Below, in pieces: positions 18,094-26,584 of a stretch of 64,000 bases of DNA; the stretch's first letter is position 1; each line of letters begins with the position of its first letter. The notes under the pieces are model-generated. The model had not been told where the DNA came from, ran no database searches, and saw nothing but the letters and a program-made list of their open reading frames with translations. The stretch covers positions 4,996,001-5,060,000 of the forward strand of contig NZ_CP118108.1 of the NCBI RefSeq assembly GCF_028747985.1, written 5' to 3'. A program made the position numbers and the translations under genes. This DNA comes from Paenibacillus urinalis (lineage in GTDB: Bacteria; Bacillota; Bacilli; Paenibacillales; Paenibacillaceae).

Positions 18094-19308
18094 CTAGTCC
18101 TCCCCTCCGCTGCTATATGGATTCGTACGTGTTAATGTGTTCATAATGACCGTTTTTACATCCACTTCAACTTTACTTTGCGAGAATTTCTCAGACCAGT
18201 CATCACTGTCTTCCCATTGCTTATATTCAGGAGAGCGGTTCTTCTCCAGCACATAGCCAAAACCAAGTACATCTGTACCTGCCTTCTGTGCTGCAGTTAC
18301 AGCTGACATAACAATCTCCTTGGTCTTCTCACTCCAGGTTCTCTCATAGATTTCAACGACCTCCCCTTCATCCAGCTTCAGCGGACAAGTCACCTCATTA
18401 ATCGTACCTTCCTGCTTCACATCAATATGAAAATGAGGTACCCCATCGACGACAGACGCTTTAATACTGGACTTATAGAAATAGGCTTCAATCCCGACAA
18501 CTTCCGCGGGATCGATGTGACAGGACAGATTAACCATTGACTTCATCGATCTATTCTTGATAATCGCAAGACCCAGCGGCTCATCACCTTCCATCCACCC
18601 TACCAGCTTGTCTCCCTTGAACATGGCCATGCCATCTAATTTCGTGTAAGCAGACACATAAGAGCTTTCCGTATTTTCTCTCTCTTTACCTGCACTTTTG
18701 TCCCCTTTAATTACCACACCACTGATTGTGGGGCCACCCCCCGGAACAATCATACCCCGGATCGTTTCATCCACCTCTGACGAGAAGTTATGCGAATATT
18801 GCTTGGAGGCGAATCTGACCTTTTCCGCTATATTGTTGGCTGTAATTGGGCTTACCGGACTTGTAATGGCGAGCACATCTCTTGCCTTTGAGCCTCTAGC
18901 AATAAGAATCTGCATGGTAATTCTCGTCTCGGGATCTCGCTCAATGAGATCTATAAATCGGCCAATGCCTACATCCCTGGCCAGATCCTCGCTGATAATC
19001 ACGACTTCTGCATGAGAGCACGACGATCGCCTCGGAATCTTCTGAGACATTTTGCTGACGACTTCCTGTAAGGTTCTTCCCTGATCCGAGAATACAAATG
19101 AAGGTGTGGAACCAATTTTCCGGCTACCCGATACCTCATTGGATACAACACCCTGAAATGAGAATTCATATACTCCCTTAGCATTGCCACGGTCCATTGC
19201 AAAGCCGGAAAGAATTAAGCGATCCTTCAGCTCTACAGCATCCCAGCAGCTCGTGAGGATCATCGACACCAAGGTAAGTACAGTGATAAGCAGCAGCTTC
19301 CGCTTCAT
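18094..19308 (-). CDS. Ger(x)C family germinant receptor lipoprotein (operon 2)
   Basis: C subunit of the second receptor, 404 residues. Lipoprotein signal MKRKLLLITVLTLVSMILTSC followed at once by WDAVELKDRLILSGFAMDRG, the family's post-Cys motif. The C-terminal segment AAQKAGTDVLGFGYVLEKNR is also typical. The ATG at 19308 is chosen because it lies one base after the upstream stop and carries AAGGA at a good distance; in-frame codons further up would add a long basic leader before the signal peptide. Confidence 0.92.
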   Translation of the reverse strand: MKRKLLLITVLTLVSMILTSCWDAVELKDRLILSGFAMDRGNAKGVYEFSFQGVVSNEVSGSRKIGSTPSFVFSDQGRTLQEVVSKMSQKIPRRSSCSHAEVVIISEDLARDVGIGRFIDLIERDPETRITMQILIARGSKARDVLAITSPVSPITANNIAEKVRFASKQYSHNFSSEVDETIRGMIVPGGGPTISGVVIKGDKSAGKERENTESSYVSAYTKLDGMAMFKGDKLVGWMEGDEPLGLAIIKNRSMKSMVNLSCHIDPAEVVGIEAYFYKSSIKASVVDGVPHFHIDVKQEGTINEVTCPLKLDEGEVVEIYERTWSEKTKEIVMSAVTAAQKAGTDVLGFGYVLEKNRSPEYKQWEDSDDWSEKFSQSKVEVDVKTVIMNTLTRTNPYSSGGED

Positions 19309-19309
19309 A

Positions 19310-21199
19310 TCAAGATCCTTTCTGTTTGTTTTTCCTTGCACTTTCATTCTTATCATCCGTTTTATCCGCGGTAACAGGCCCATCCTCCGTTACGACGTTA
19401 TACTCACCGCTCCGGCTGCCGGGTCTCTGCTTCATCAAGGAAACGGGAAGCCTGAGAACGGCATCCTTCTGCTGCTTCAGTACGAAGGGACTAAACGGGG
19501 TCATGTACGGAACACCAAAGGATCTCAGACTATTCATGTGAGCGAGCAGCGCGATCAGCCCCAGCATGATGCCGTACAAGCCAAAGGTCGCAGCAAGTAC
19601 GATAAATCCAAACCGAAATATACGTCCTGCGATCGCCATTGTATAGGTTGGAATCGCAAAGCTCGCGATACCTGTCATGGCGATAACAATCGTGAGCAGG
19701 GGACTCACAATGCCAGCTTCTACTGCCGCTTGCCCCAGTACAAGACCGCCGACGATATTCGCTGCCTGGCCTACCACGCGCGGCATTCGAACCCCCGCTT
19801 CTCGCAGAAGCTCGAATATCGTCTCCAGAATAATAGCCTCCACGAAGGAGGGGAAGGGTATCGCTTCCCGCTGTGATATAAGACTGTACAGAAGCGAGCT
19901 TGGAATCAGCTGATAATGGAAGGTCGTCATGGCAATATATAAGGACGGTCCCAACAGCAAAATGATAAAGCTGATGATTCTGAGCAGACGAAGCAGTGTC
20001 GCAATATCGTTCCGATCCGAATAATCTGCCGCGCTATGAAAAAAATGGATGAACACCGTAGGGACGATCAGCACAAATGGACTTCCATCGACAACAAGGA
20101 CGACCCTTCCTTCAAGCAAACGGACTGCGGTTGTGTCGGGCCGCTCTGTGCTGTACACGGTCGGGAACGGGGTTATTGCCTTATCCTGAATAAGCTCTTC
20201 TATATTAGTCGAGTCAAAGACCCCGTCAATCTGGATTTCATCCAGTCTCCGAAATACCTCGGCTACGACGTCTTCATCGGCAATTCCGTCCATATAAACG
20301 ATGGCAACACGAGTGTTGGACTTATAGCCAATCGTTTGGTAGGTAACTCGCAAATCAGGACTATGAATTCTTCTCCGCAGAAGGGACACATTAATGGACA
20401 GCGTTTCAACGAATCCTTCCTTGGGTCCACGGACGACAGACTCCGTCTGCGATTCTGTAATCGCCCGGAATTCTCCGCCGGCTGTCACGATATGAAGCAC
20501 GTCTGTGCTGTCCTCGGTCAATACGAGTGTATTTCCGAGCAGCAGCTTGTCCATCATATCTTCCCAGTCTTTGCAGTACTCCACGGTACCAAGACTGAAT
20601 ACTTTCTTCGTCAGCCCTTCCTTTAGAATATTCTTGCTGTCTTTACCGTCCGTGATTTCATCCAGCTTGAATTCGGAATTCAGCAAGGAACGAATAATAA
20701 AGTCATTAATCGTTTCTTCCTTTACCAAACTGCTGATATATACGATGGCAATAGATATACTGGGACTCGTTCCTATTTCCAGTTTTCGTATCGTGATATC
20801 ACTACTATTCCCATTTTGGATTAGAATTCCATCGAGCATCTGCTGAAGATTCCCGCTGAGCTCATCAAGCTTGGCCTGAGGTGCTTGAGAAGATTGAGAT
20901 GCTTGAGACGATTGAGAAGCTGGAGATTCAGAAGAAGTCTCGCTATTAGAGGCATCAGAGCTCTGATCTGATGGGTCACTGCCATTGGAGACATACTCAC
21001 TCCCTGCAGAAGCTTGTTCCGACTGCTGCTGATCCGATGACTCAGGAGCTTGATCATGACTGTTGTTGCTATTCATATACTGAGCAGTACTTCGCTCTGT
21101 ATTTTGGACTGAGTCCTCGCTCGTATCTTGTGCAGATTGGTCACTGGACGATTTTGGCTTGAGCTTTTTTAAGTATTCACTGCGACGATGACGTTTCAA
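19310..21199 (-). CDS. GerA-type spore germination receptor subunit (operon 2)
   Basis: A subunit of the second receptor, 629 residues. The first about 130 residues are Ser/Gln/Asp/Ala-rich low complexity (SSDASNSETSSESPASQSSQ), even longer than in operon 1. The conserved core follows: QTESVVRGPKEGFVETL, YSTERPDTTAVRLLEGRVV, four to five membrane helices, SQREAIPFPSFVEAIILE and a SFGVPYMTPFSPF end. The start is a TTG with GGGGAG upstream. First gene of the A-C-B operon. Confidence 0.92.
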   Translation of the reverse strand: MKRHRRSEYLKKLKPKSSSDQSAQDTSEDSVQNTERSTAQYMNSNNSHDQAPESSDQQQSEQASAGSEYVSNGSDPSDQSSDASNSETSSESPASQSSQASQSSQAPQAKLDELSGNLQQMLDGILIQNGNSSDITIRKLEIGTSPSISIAIVYISSLVKEETINDFIIRSLLNSEFKLDEITDGKDSKNILKEGLTKKVFSLGTVEYCKDWEDMMDKLLLGNTLVLTEDSTDVLHIVTAGGEFRAITESQTESVVRGPKEGFVETLSINVSLLRRRIHSPDLRVTYQTIGYKSNTRVAIVYMDGIADEDVVAEVFRRLDEIQIDGVFDSTNIEELIQDKAITPFPTVYSTERPDTTAVRLLEGRVVLVVDGSPFVLIVPTVFIHFFHSAADYSDRNDIATLLRLLRIISFIILLLGPSLYIAMTTFHYQLIPSSLLYSLISQREAIPFPSFVEAIILETIFELLREAGVRMPRVVGQAANIVGGLVLGQAAVEAGIVSPLLTIVIAMTGIASFAIPTYTMAIAGRIFRFGFIVLAATFGLYGIMLGLIALLAHMNSLRSFGVPYMTPFSPFVLKQQKDAVLRLPVSLMKQRPGSRSGEYNVVTEDGPVTADKTDDKNESARKNKQKGS

Positions 21200-21227
21200 G
21201 CTGCTCCCCTCACTTCCAAAAAACGTA

Positions 21228-21256
21228 TATACTGATTCTTACCATCCAGTATTTAC
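21228..21256 (-). promoter_or_regulatory. Candidate sporulation promoter of ger operon 2
   Basis: Minus strand GTAAA, 17-base spacer, CAGTATA about 30 bp before the gerA-type TTG. It resembles the sigma-G consensus but misses one base in each element and has a 17-base spacer, so it is weaker evidence than for operon 1. Confidence 0.3.
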
Positions 21257-21281
21257 TTTATGTATGGATTTATAAAACGAT

Positions 21282-21312
21282 AAAAAAAGCTTCCTGAATA
21301 TTCAGGAAGCAG
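21282..21312 (-). terminator. Rho-independent terminator after the aldo/keto reductase gene
   Basis: Perfect stem GCTTCCTGAA / TTCAGGAAGC with a TAT-type loop, followed on the minus strand by seven T residues. Confidence 0.85.
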
Positions 21313-21432
21313 CTGTTTATATTTTATTAAAATAGATTCCATTGAACAGGAGTGCGATATCCCCTATCGCGCGATATATTCGCTTTACTATTTATTGATT
21401 CAGAATTCTGCTGAATTCGATCGATATCCTAC

Positions 21433-22377
21433 TTATGCTCCGGAGAGAATTCCTTCGATCCGTTCCAGAACTTCCGTCTCTAATTCAATTCCAGAAGCAC
21501 CGATATTTTCTTTGACCTGCTCTGGACGGCTTGCACCCACAAGTGCACTGGATACATTCGGCTGACGCAGAATCCAGGCAAGGGCCAGCTGACCCACCTT
21601 AATATCCAGCTCGCCGGCAATGTCGATTAACTGCCGTACCTTCTCAATCCGTTCAGGGCTCATTTTCTTGTCATCCCATCCGAGCCTTGCAGCACGGCTG
21701 TCTTCTGGAATGCTGTCTGTATCGTTATATTTACCAGTCAGCAGCCCTTGTGCCAGTGGAGAATAGACGACTTGTCCGATCCCCTTCTCCTCACCAAGCG
21801 GAATAATCTCATCTTCAATGTAACGCTCAAACATATTATAAATCGGCTGGTTCACGACGATCCGATCAAGCAAATAACGGTCTGCAAGACCCAGCGCGGC
21901 CTCCATCTGAGCTGCTGTCCACTGGCTGACTCCGACATACAGCACTTTGCCTTGGCGAACCAGATCATCCAGTGCTCTCAGTGTCTCAAGCAGTGGCGTT
22001 TCTGGATGGAACCGGTGGCAATAATAGATATCTACATAATCGGTGCCGAGCCTTCTAAGGCTTGCTTCGCACTGCTCCATAATGTGCTTCCGGGAGAGGC
22101 CTTGATCATTCGGGCCCTCGCCCATCTTGCCGAACACCTTGGTAGCCAGCACAAAGGACTCCCTTGCGTAATTCTTCAGTGTCTTCCCCAGCAGCTCTTC
22201 GGCTGCTCCGCGTTCATATACATTGGCTGTATCAAAGAAGTTGATCCCCGCATCGTATGCAGTTTCAATGGAACGAACCGCGTTCTCCTGCTCAACGTAT
22301 CCTCCATACGTGAGCCAGCTTCCAAGACTGATCTCGCTGACCTTCACACCGCTGCCACCTAATCTCCGGTACTTCAT
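21433..22377 (-). CDS. Aldo/keto reductase (Kv-beta / YghZ-like)
   Basis: 314-residue NADPH-dependent aldo/keto reductase of the potassium-channel-beta-like branch (AKR6/AKR14 type). It opens MKYRRLGGSGVKVSEISLGSW; the catalytic tetrad is suggested by FFDTANVYERGAAEE (Asp, Tyr), LATKV (Lys) and YYCHRF (His). Later motifs include YSPLAQGLLTGKY and the NADP-binding ALVGASRPEQVKEN. The ATG at 22377 is chosen because the one at 22386 directly abuts the GGGAGG site. Likely role is detoxification of reactive aldehydes; substrate unknown. Monocistronic with its own terminator. Confidence 0.93.
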   Translation of the reverse strand: MKYRRLGGSGVKVSEISLGSWLTYGGYVEQENAVRSIETAYDAGINFFDTANVYERGAAEELLGKTLKNYARESFVLATKVFGKMGEGPNDQGLSRKHIMEQCEASLRRLGTDYVDIYYCHRFHPETPLLETLRALDDLVRQGKVLYVGVSQWTAAQMEAALGLADRYLLDRIVVNQPIYNMFERYIEDEIIPLGEEKGIGQVVYSPLAQGLLTGKYNDTDSIPEDSRAARLGWDDKKMSPERIEKVRQLIDIAGELDIKVGQLALAWILRQPNVSSALVGASRPEQVKENIGASGIELETEVLERIEGILSGA

Positions 22378-22477
22378 GCGTGCCATTCCTCCCTTGAAAA
22401 ATATGTATCTGTTTCCTTTTTAATATAAACCTTCGGCTTTGAAATGAAAAGGAAAGCGACAATTCCTATAAGCCAAA

Positions 22478-22517
22478 ATAAAAAACAAAAAATCCGGTAC
22501 AACAAGCGTACCGGATA
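22478..22517 (-). terminator. Rho-independent terminator after the DUF350 gene
   Basis: Minus strand ATCCGGTAC / GTACCGGAT stem with a seven-base loop, then TTTTTTGTTTTTTATTTT, about 20 bp past the stop at 22534. Confidence 0.9.
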
Positions 22518-22533
22518 GCGGATTATGCATCAC

Positions 22534-22938
22534 CTACAACAAAAACGTTCCTATGACGAGAGAGACCCCGATAATAATGGAGCGAAGCAATTGAGCCACC
22601 GCCATATTCCCTTTCTCAATCTCTTCACACACTTTGAACTTCGGCGTTATAAAATCAAATACAAGATATACAAGAATAAGTACAACAATACCCACTACAG
22701 ACCAGATAAGCATATCTACCCATGAATGCGAGCTGAAGGAGACCATCGCCACGATAATACACAGTCCAAGCAGCTTGCTGCCCATGTATACCCCGGCCGC
22801 TTCATTCCCACCTCTAATTTCCTTCCCGTCATCAAACCGGGTAACCTTACTGAACAGGGTGTATCCGACGAACAGGATAACCAGGATCAGGACGATCCCG
22901 ATAGCCACATTCAGCAAATCAACTCCGAAATTCTCCAT
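22534..22938 (-). CDS. DUF350 family membrane protein (YjfL-like)
   Basis: 134-residue membrane protein with four hydrophobic helices (about 10-30, 50-70, 76-96, 112-133). The RFDDGKEIRGGNEAAGVYMGSKLLG loop is the mark of DUF350/YjfL proteins, which are regularly encoded beside glutathionylspermidine-synthase-like genes (E. coli yjfC-yjfL, ygiBC neighbourhoods). Function is unknown. It starts 3 bp after the stop of the chimeric ORF, so it was the last gene of the host operon that the 36.7-kb insert now splits. Confidence 0.88.
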   Translation of the reverse strand: MENFGVDLLNVAIGIVLILVILFVGYTLFSKVTRFDDGKEIRGGNEAAGVYMGSKLLGLCIIVAMVSFSSHSWVDMLIWSVVGIVVLILVYLVFDFITPKFKVCEEIEKGNMAVAQLLRSIIIGVSLVIGTFLL

Positions 22939-22941
22939 TTT

Positions 22942-24192
22942 CTAATGTTCCTCCTTCATATATATAGGAAATGCAGCCGGACAATAATAAGCCATATCCC
23001 CTGTAATTCTACCGCCTACACGTGGGAGCAGCCCTGAATATTGACCCCCAATAACATAAACTCCGGTCAATAAGTATCCGGAAAAAGGACCGTCTTCCGT
23101 ATGTACCTGCACATTTTCCATCTGACAGCGCAGCTGATAAATGAGCGGCTGATTTCCGTAATAGTTCTGAATGTCCTCCCGGCTGTCTTCCTCGCTCTGA
23201 CCCCATTCCGCTTCCGTCAATTGGCCTGCCTCATCAAACAGGGAAGTGCCCTTGCCTTCTCTGCCCCAATATCCCTTAGCAACATAAGCCTGGCCCTGTT
23301 GAATAAATAATGCAGGATTGTAATAGGTTGGGAGCAGATACTGCTGTATGGCCTCCAGCTGCTGATCCGTATAGAGAGGTTCACCCAGCAGGTCACTTGC
23401 CTCTTCGTGCCGTTCATATAGTGACCAGATTAGAGCCATGAAGCCTTTGCTCTGCGTGAGTATGCTTTGGGCCGGGTTAATAAGACCTAGCTTCCCCTCT
23501 TCTACCAGCTCAAGCATCCATTCTCCAATTCTGTCCTCTGTATCCTCAGATTCGTCATTGACCAGATACTCTAATGGATACAGCCGATATAACACCGGTA
23601 TGCGTTCACCCTCGGAATACAGCCCCTCACCTCGGACGATTTCCAGCTCAGATAGTGGAACATAGCAGGCATCATAGCCCATTTCTTGAACGATCTCCAT
23701 CAGATACTCGGTGTTGCGCCGATCCTCCACATGCCATTCATAGCAGGTAAATACGACGCGGCCGCCAAGTCCAATCGATTTATAATGCTCAAGCAGCTGG
23801 CGAAAAGCGTGCGCAATATGCAGTCTCATCTTCCCCGAAGTGGCCTGCAGCCCGCAAGTATGACTCTCGAGCCACCGGTGCTTGTCGACAAATAGAATAT
23901 CCGGGCGGTTCTCTTCGATATGCCGGTTGTATAATTCGGTAACCGTAAGCGACGGATCCGAGCCGACCGGAAGCCCGATCACTTCGAATTCGACGTTCGG
24001 GTAATAACTTTTAAACAGATTCCCGTAATCCTCATGGAACGACTGCTCGTCCCAGTACATCACCTTTAACGACGCCTGTTCGTCCTGCTCGAACGTTTTC
24101 CATTCCCCTCCGCCGTCCGGCTTCGAAGCGCATCCCCCGGCTATTAGCGCTAGAGCGGTTGCGGCGATCAGCATCACGTGCCTCTTACTCAA
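22942..24192 (-). CDS. Chimeric ORF: solute-binding lipoprotein N-terminus fused to GSP-synthase C-terminus
   Basis: A single 416-residue frame made of two unrelated pieces. Residues 1 to about 109 are the start of a solute-binding lipoprotein: lipobox LIAGGC, then GEWKTFEQDEQASLKVMYW and FEVIGLPVGSDPSLT, parallel to the intact paralogue at 58172-59521 (FEVIGLDDLYSDPTLT). From about residue 110 on it is the C-terminal part of a glutathionylspermidine-synthase-like ATP-grasp protein: LEHYKSIGLGGRVVFTCYEW, EDRRNTEYLMEIVQEMGYD, IPVLYRLYPLEYLV, LINPAQSILTQSKGFMALIW and VAKGYWGREG. The switch is at about 23866, where GC-richness also changes. If expressed it would be an exported lipoprotein with half a synthase, so activity is unlikely. 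The missing synthase N-terminus is at 60572-60973 and the missing SBP C-terminus at 59559-60571. Confidence 0.88.
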   Translation of the reverse strand: MSKRHVMLIAATALALIAGGCASKPDGGGEWKTFEQDEQASLKVMYWDEQSFHEDYGNLFKSYYPNVEFEVIGLPVGSDPSLTVTELYNRHIEENRPDILFVDKHRWLESHTCGLQATSGKMRLHIAHAFRQLLEHYKSIGLGGRVVFTCYEWHVEDRRNTEYLMEIVQEMGYDACYVPLSELEIVRGEGLYSEGERIPVLYRLYPLEYLVNDESEDTEDRIGEWMLELVEEGKLGLINPAQSILTQSKGFMALIWSLYERHEEASDLLGEPLYTDQQLEAIQQYLLPTYYNPALFIQQGQAYVAKGYWGREGKGTSLFDEAGQLTEAEWGQSEEDSREDIQNYYGNQPLIYQLRCQMENVQVHTEDGPFSGYLLTGVYVIGGQYSGLLPRVGGRITGDMAYYCPAAFPIYMKEEH

Positions 24193-24373
24193 CGGTATCC
24201 ACCCCCGGTTTTAGCTGCGCAATGATGCCATTTTATTACAAGTGTGCGGAAAATTCAGCGCATCGAGGAATAGTCCGTTGATTAATGTAAGAAATGCCTC
24301 GTTTGTATCATGTTAACGGCGCCTGGATTTTGCGGAATCCGCTTCTCATCTTTTCTGTCCGAAGCTATACTAG

Positions 24374-25297
24374 ATGGATCAGAATGATGGAAAGGAAGCG
24401 AAATTCAGCATGCTCAGGCTCGTCAAAGCCTCGATGATCGTTCCAATCGCGCTGGCGTTCATACTCTCCGTCTCCCTTCTTCCGCTGCTGCTTCAGCTGG
24501 ACGGGGACGGCGGCTCGCTTCGGCTGCACTGGTCGCAAAGCTTTGCCGCCTTAAGCGACTACTTAGGCGGACTCGGATCGGGGGATTCCTTCCGCTTCGT
24601 CTCCGGCAAAAACGAATACTCCTTCTGGGAGCGGATCGGCGCTTCCTTCAAAGTGTCGTTCTTCTATATTTCCGCCGGAAGCCTGCTCGGCATGACGCTT
24701 GGCCTGATAATCGGCGTTTACTTCGCCCTCTCCAAGGCCGAATGGCTGAAACGGATCGTCGAGCTGCTGGGCGCGCTGCCTGACTTCGTAATGATTATGC
24801 TGCTGCAATTCGCCGTCGTCTTCATCGCATCGAAAACCGGAGCCGTCGTGTTCCAGGTCGCCAGCTTGTCCACGGACGATCCCGCGATCGCGCTGCCGCT
24901 GCTCTCTGCCACGATCATTCCGGCCAACTACATGATCCGGAACGTGGCGATGCAGATGAAGCTTACGCTGAGCGAGGATTACATCGGCTTCGCCAAAGCG
25001 AGCGGATTAAGCAGAATGCGCATCGTCTTCCATCATGCCCTGCCCAACGTGCTTCCCTTCTTCAAGGCGGATCTGCACAAGCTGCTCGGCATTCTCATGG
25101 GCAACATTTTCGTCGTGGAATATTTGTACAACCTCAATGGAGTGACAATGTTCCTGTTCTCCGACGCTTTCGGCTTCGGCGGGTACCAATACGCGCTGGT
25201 CGTTAATGGATTAATGACATTAATTGTTCTGTACGCCGTCGTATACGCGCTGATCAGACTGTATCTATGGGGATGGGAGAAGGTGATCGCCCGATGA
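24374..25297 (+). CDS. ABC transporter permease, DppB/OppB-like
   Basis: 307-residue membrane permease of the binding-protein-dependent type. The EAA coupling motif is EDYIGFAKASGLSRMRIVFH (about residues 200-219), and ANYMIRNVAMQMKLTL just before it is typical of DppB/OppB proteins. Around six hydrophobic helices are visible. It overlaps the next permease gene by 4 bp (ATGA) and is divergent from SBP1. An ATG at 24410 is an alternative start, since neither codon has an ideal ribosome binding site. No ATPase gene is present in the cluster. Confidence 0.88.
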   Translation: MDQNDGKEAKFSMLRLVKASMIVPIALAFILSVSLLPLLLQLDGDGGSLRLHWSQSFAALSDYLGGLGSGDSFRFVSGKNEYSFWERIGASFKVSFFYISAGSLLGMTLGLIIGVYFALSKAEWLKRIVELLGALPDFVMIMLLQFAVVFIASKTGAVVFQVASLSTDDPAIALPLLSATIIPANYMIRNVAMQMKLTLSEDYIGFAKASGLSRMRIVFHHALPNVLPFFKADLHKLLGILMGNIFVVEYLYNLNGVTMFLFSDAFGFGGYQYALVVNGLMTLIVLYAVVYALIRLYLWGWEKVIAR

Positions 25298-26214
25298 ACA
25301 AGAGCTTGCTGGCCGGACTGGCGATTACCGTCCTGATTACGCTCGGCGCCCTGTTCGGCGGATATTTGTCGCCCCACGATCTGCAAGACCAATTAAAAGT
25401 CGAATATATCGTGGACGATCAAGGCAAGGGAACAGTCGTCGCTCCTCCTGCCGCTCCGGGCAGCGAATATCCGCTCGGCACGGACAAATACGGCTACGAC
25501 CTGCTGGCCAAGCTGCTGGACGGCGCGAAATATACGCTGTTCCTGTCCTTCGGCATCGCCTTGGCGCGCGTATTCGCAGGCGGTCTGCTCGGCATGCTGC
25601 TCGGCTATTTCGGAGGGAACAAAGCGGACAAGCGGTCCGCGGGGGACTCCTGGAAGGCGCTCAACGGCATTCCGATCTTCCTGATCACGTGGCTGCTGCT
25701 GATCGGCATCTCGATCAATTCCTCCCTGTCTCCGCTGCAGCTTTCCGTGCTGCTCGGAATCGTGCTGACGGCGGTCGGGGTCCCTTCCGTCCTGTCGACG
25801 ATCAAGGATAAGACGCTCGTCCTGCGCGACCGGCCTTACGTGCTTGCCAGCGAATCGCTCGGGGCCGGGCATTGGACGATCGTTCGTTCTCATCTGTTCC
25901 CGTTCCTGAAGGAAAGCTTCCTCATTTTGCTCGTGCAGGAAATCGTGCTCGTGCTGACGCTGTTCGGGCAGCTGGCGATCTTTAACCTGTTCGTAGGCGG
26001 CACGACGATGTACATGGACCCTCCCGAGTATCATAGCCGCACCAACGAATGGGCCGGTTTGATCGGACAAGCCCGGGGCTTCCTGTACGTGAATCAATGG
26101 ATTCTGTTCATTCCCCTGGCTTCCTACGTCCTGCTGATCATGGGCTTCCAGCTCGTTTCCAACGGACTTGAGCAGCGCTACAAGCGGACCTACGCCAAGC
26201 ATTCTTATCTATAA
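25294..26214 (+). CDS. ABC transporter permease, DppC/OppC-like
   Basis: 306-residue permease of the DppC/OppC type: LGTDKYGYDLLAKLLDGAKY (the family's GTDxxGRD-like motif near 75) and the EAA-like segment ASESLGAGHWTIVRSHLFP near 190. Six hydrophobic helices. The ATG at 25294 overlaps the stop of the first permease gene, so the two are coupled; an upstream in-frame ATG at 25267 lies inside that gene. Its stop codon sits inside the left 7-bp repeat of the MITE-like element that follows. With the upstream permease it would form the membrane pair of an importer whose binding proteins are SBP1 and SBP2. Confidence 0.88.
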   Translation: MNKSLLAGLAITVLITLGALFGGYLSPHDLQDQLKVEYIVDDQGKGTVVAPPAAPGSEYPLGTDKYGYDLLAKLLDGAKYTLFLSFGIALARVFAGGLLGMLLGYFGGNKADKRSAGDSWKALNGIPIFLITWLLLIGISINSSLSPLQLSVLLGIVLTAVGVPSVLSTIKDKTLVLRDRPYVLASESLGAGHWTIVRSHLFPFLKESFLILLVQEIVLVLTLFGQLAIFNLFVGGTTMYMDPPEYHSRTNEWAGLIGQARGFLYVNQWILFIPLASYVLLIMGFQLVSNGLEQRYKRTYAKHSYL

Positions 26215-26215
26215 G

Positions 26216-26393
26216 AGGATGTTCAAAAAGTCAGCTTTTGATGACGAAGTAGAGCAGGAAGGGAATTCGACATCGAATCTTGAATTCAGCCGGGCTTTCC
26301 GGTGCTCACGTAGGTTTTCCTACGCTCCGCTCCTCAATCCCTAAGCTTCATCCAACCTTCTCGGTCCTGAAAAGCCGACTTTTTGAACACGCA
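26216..26393. mobile_element. MITE-like element, 178 bp
   Basis: Near-identical terminal inverted repeats (GTTCAAAAAGTCAGCTTTT at 26221-26239; the other end reads GTTCAAAAAGTCGGCTTTT on the minus strand at 26371-26389). The 7-bp direct repeat CTATAAG flanks it at 26209-26215 and 26394-26400, as expected for a target-site duplication. It has no coding capacity. The left repeat contains the stop codon of the permease gene. Confidence 0.75.
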
Positions 26394-26420
26394 CTATAAG
26401 AAAGTACATTGGAGTAACAG

Positions 26421-26470
26421 AGGCGTCCCTTCCGTCGTCCGAAACGGACCAAGGGACGCCTTTTCTTTCT
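26421..26470 (+). terminator. Rho-independent terminator after the permease operon
   Basis: GGCGTCCCTT / AAGGGACGCC stem with an inner CGTCC/GGACC-type pairing, followed by TTTTCTTTCT. It probably ended the permease transcript before the MITE-like element inserted between gene and terminator. Confidence 0.85.
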
Positions 26471-26584
26471 GCGTCTTCGGCAACACCTAACATTTTTATA
26501 CGTTCCCCTTACTTTTCTTTATGTTCGCGGGACCGAATAGTTCTTATGATGAACATGCAGGTTAAAAAAAGGAGGTCCGATTCC

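Noticed and set aside
22534..23037. Short plus-strand frames opposite the DUF350 gene
   Set aside because: Shadows of the DUF350 and chimeric ORFs; no ribosome binding site and Thr/Ile/Asn-rich random composition.
26216..26393. Truncated insertion sequence with transposase remnant
   Set aside because: Both inverted ends and the target duplication are complete and no coding remnant is visible in 178 bp; a non-autonomous MITE explains it better.
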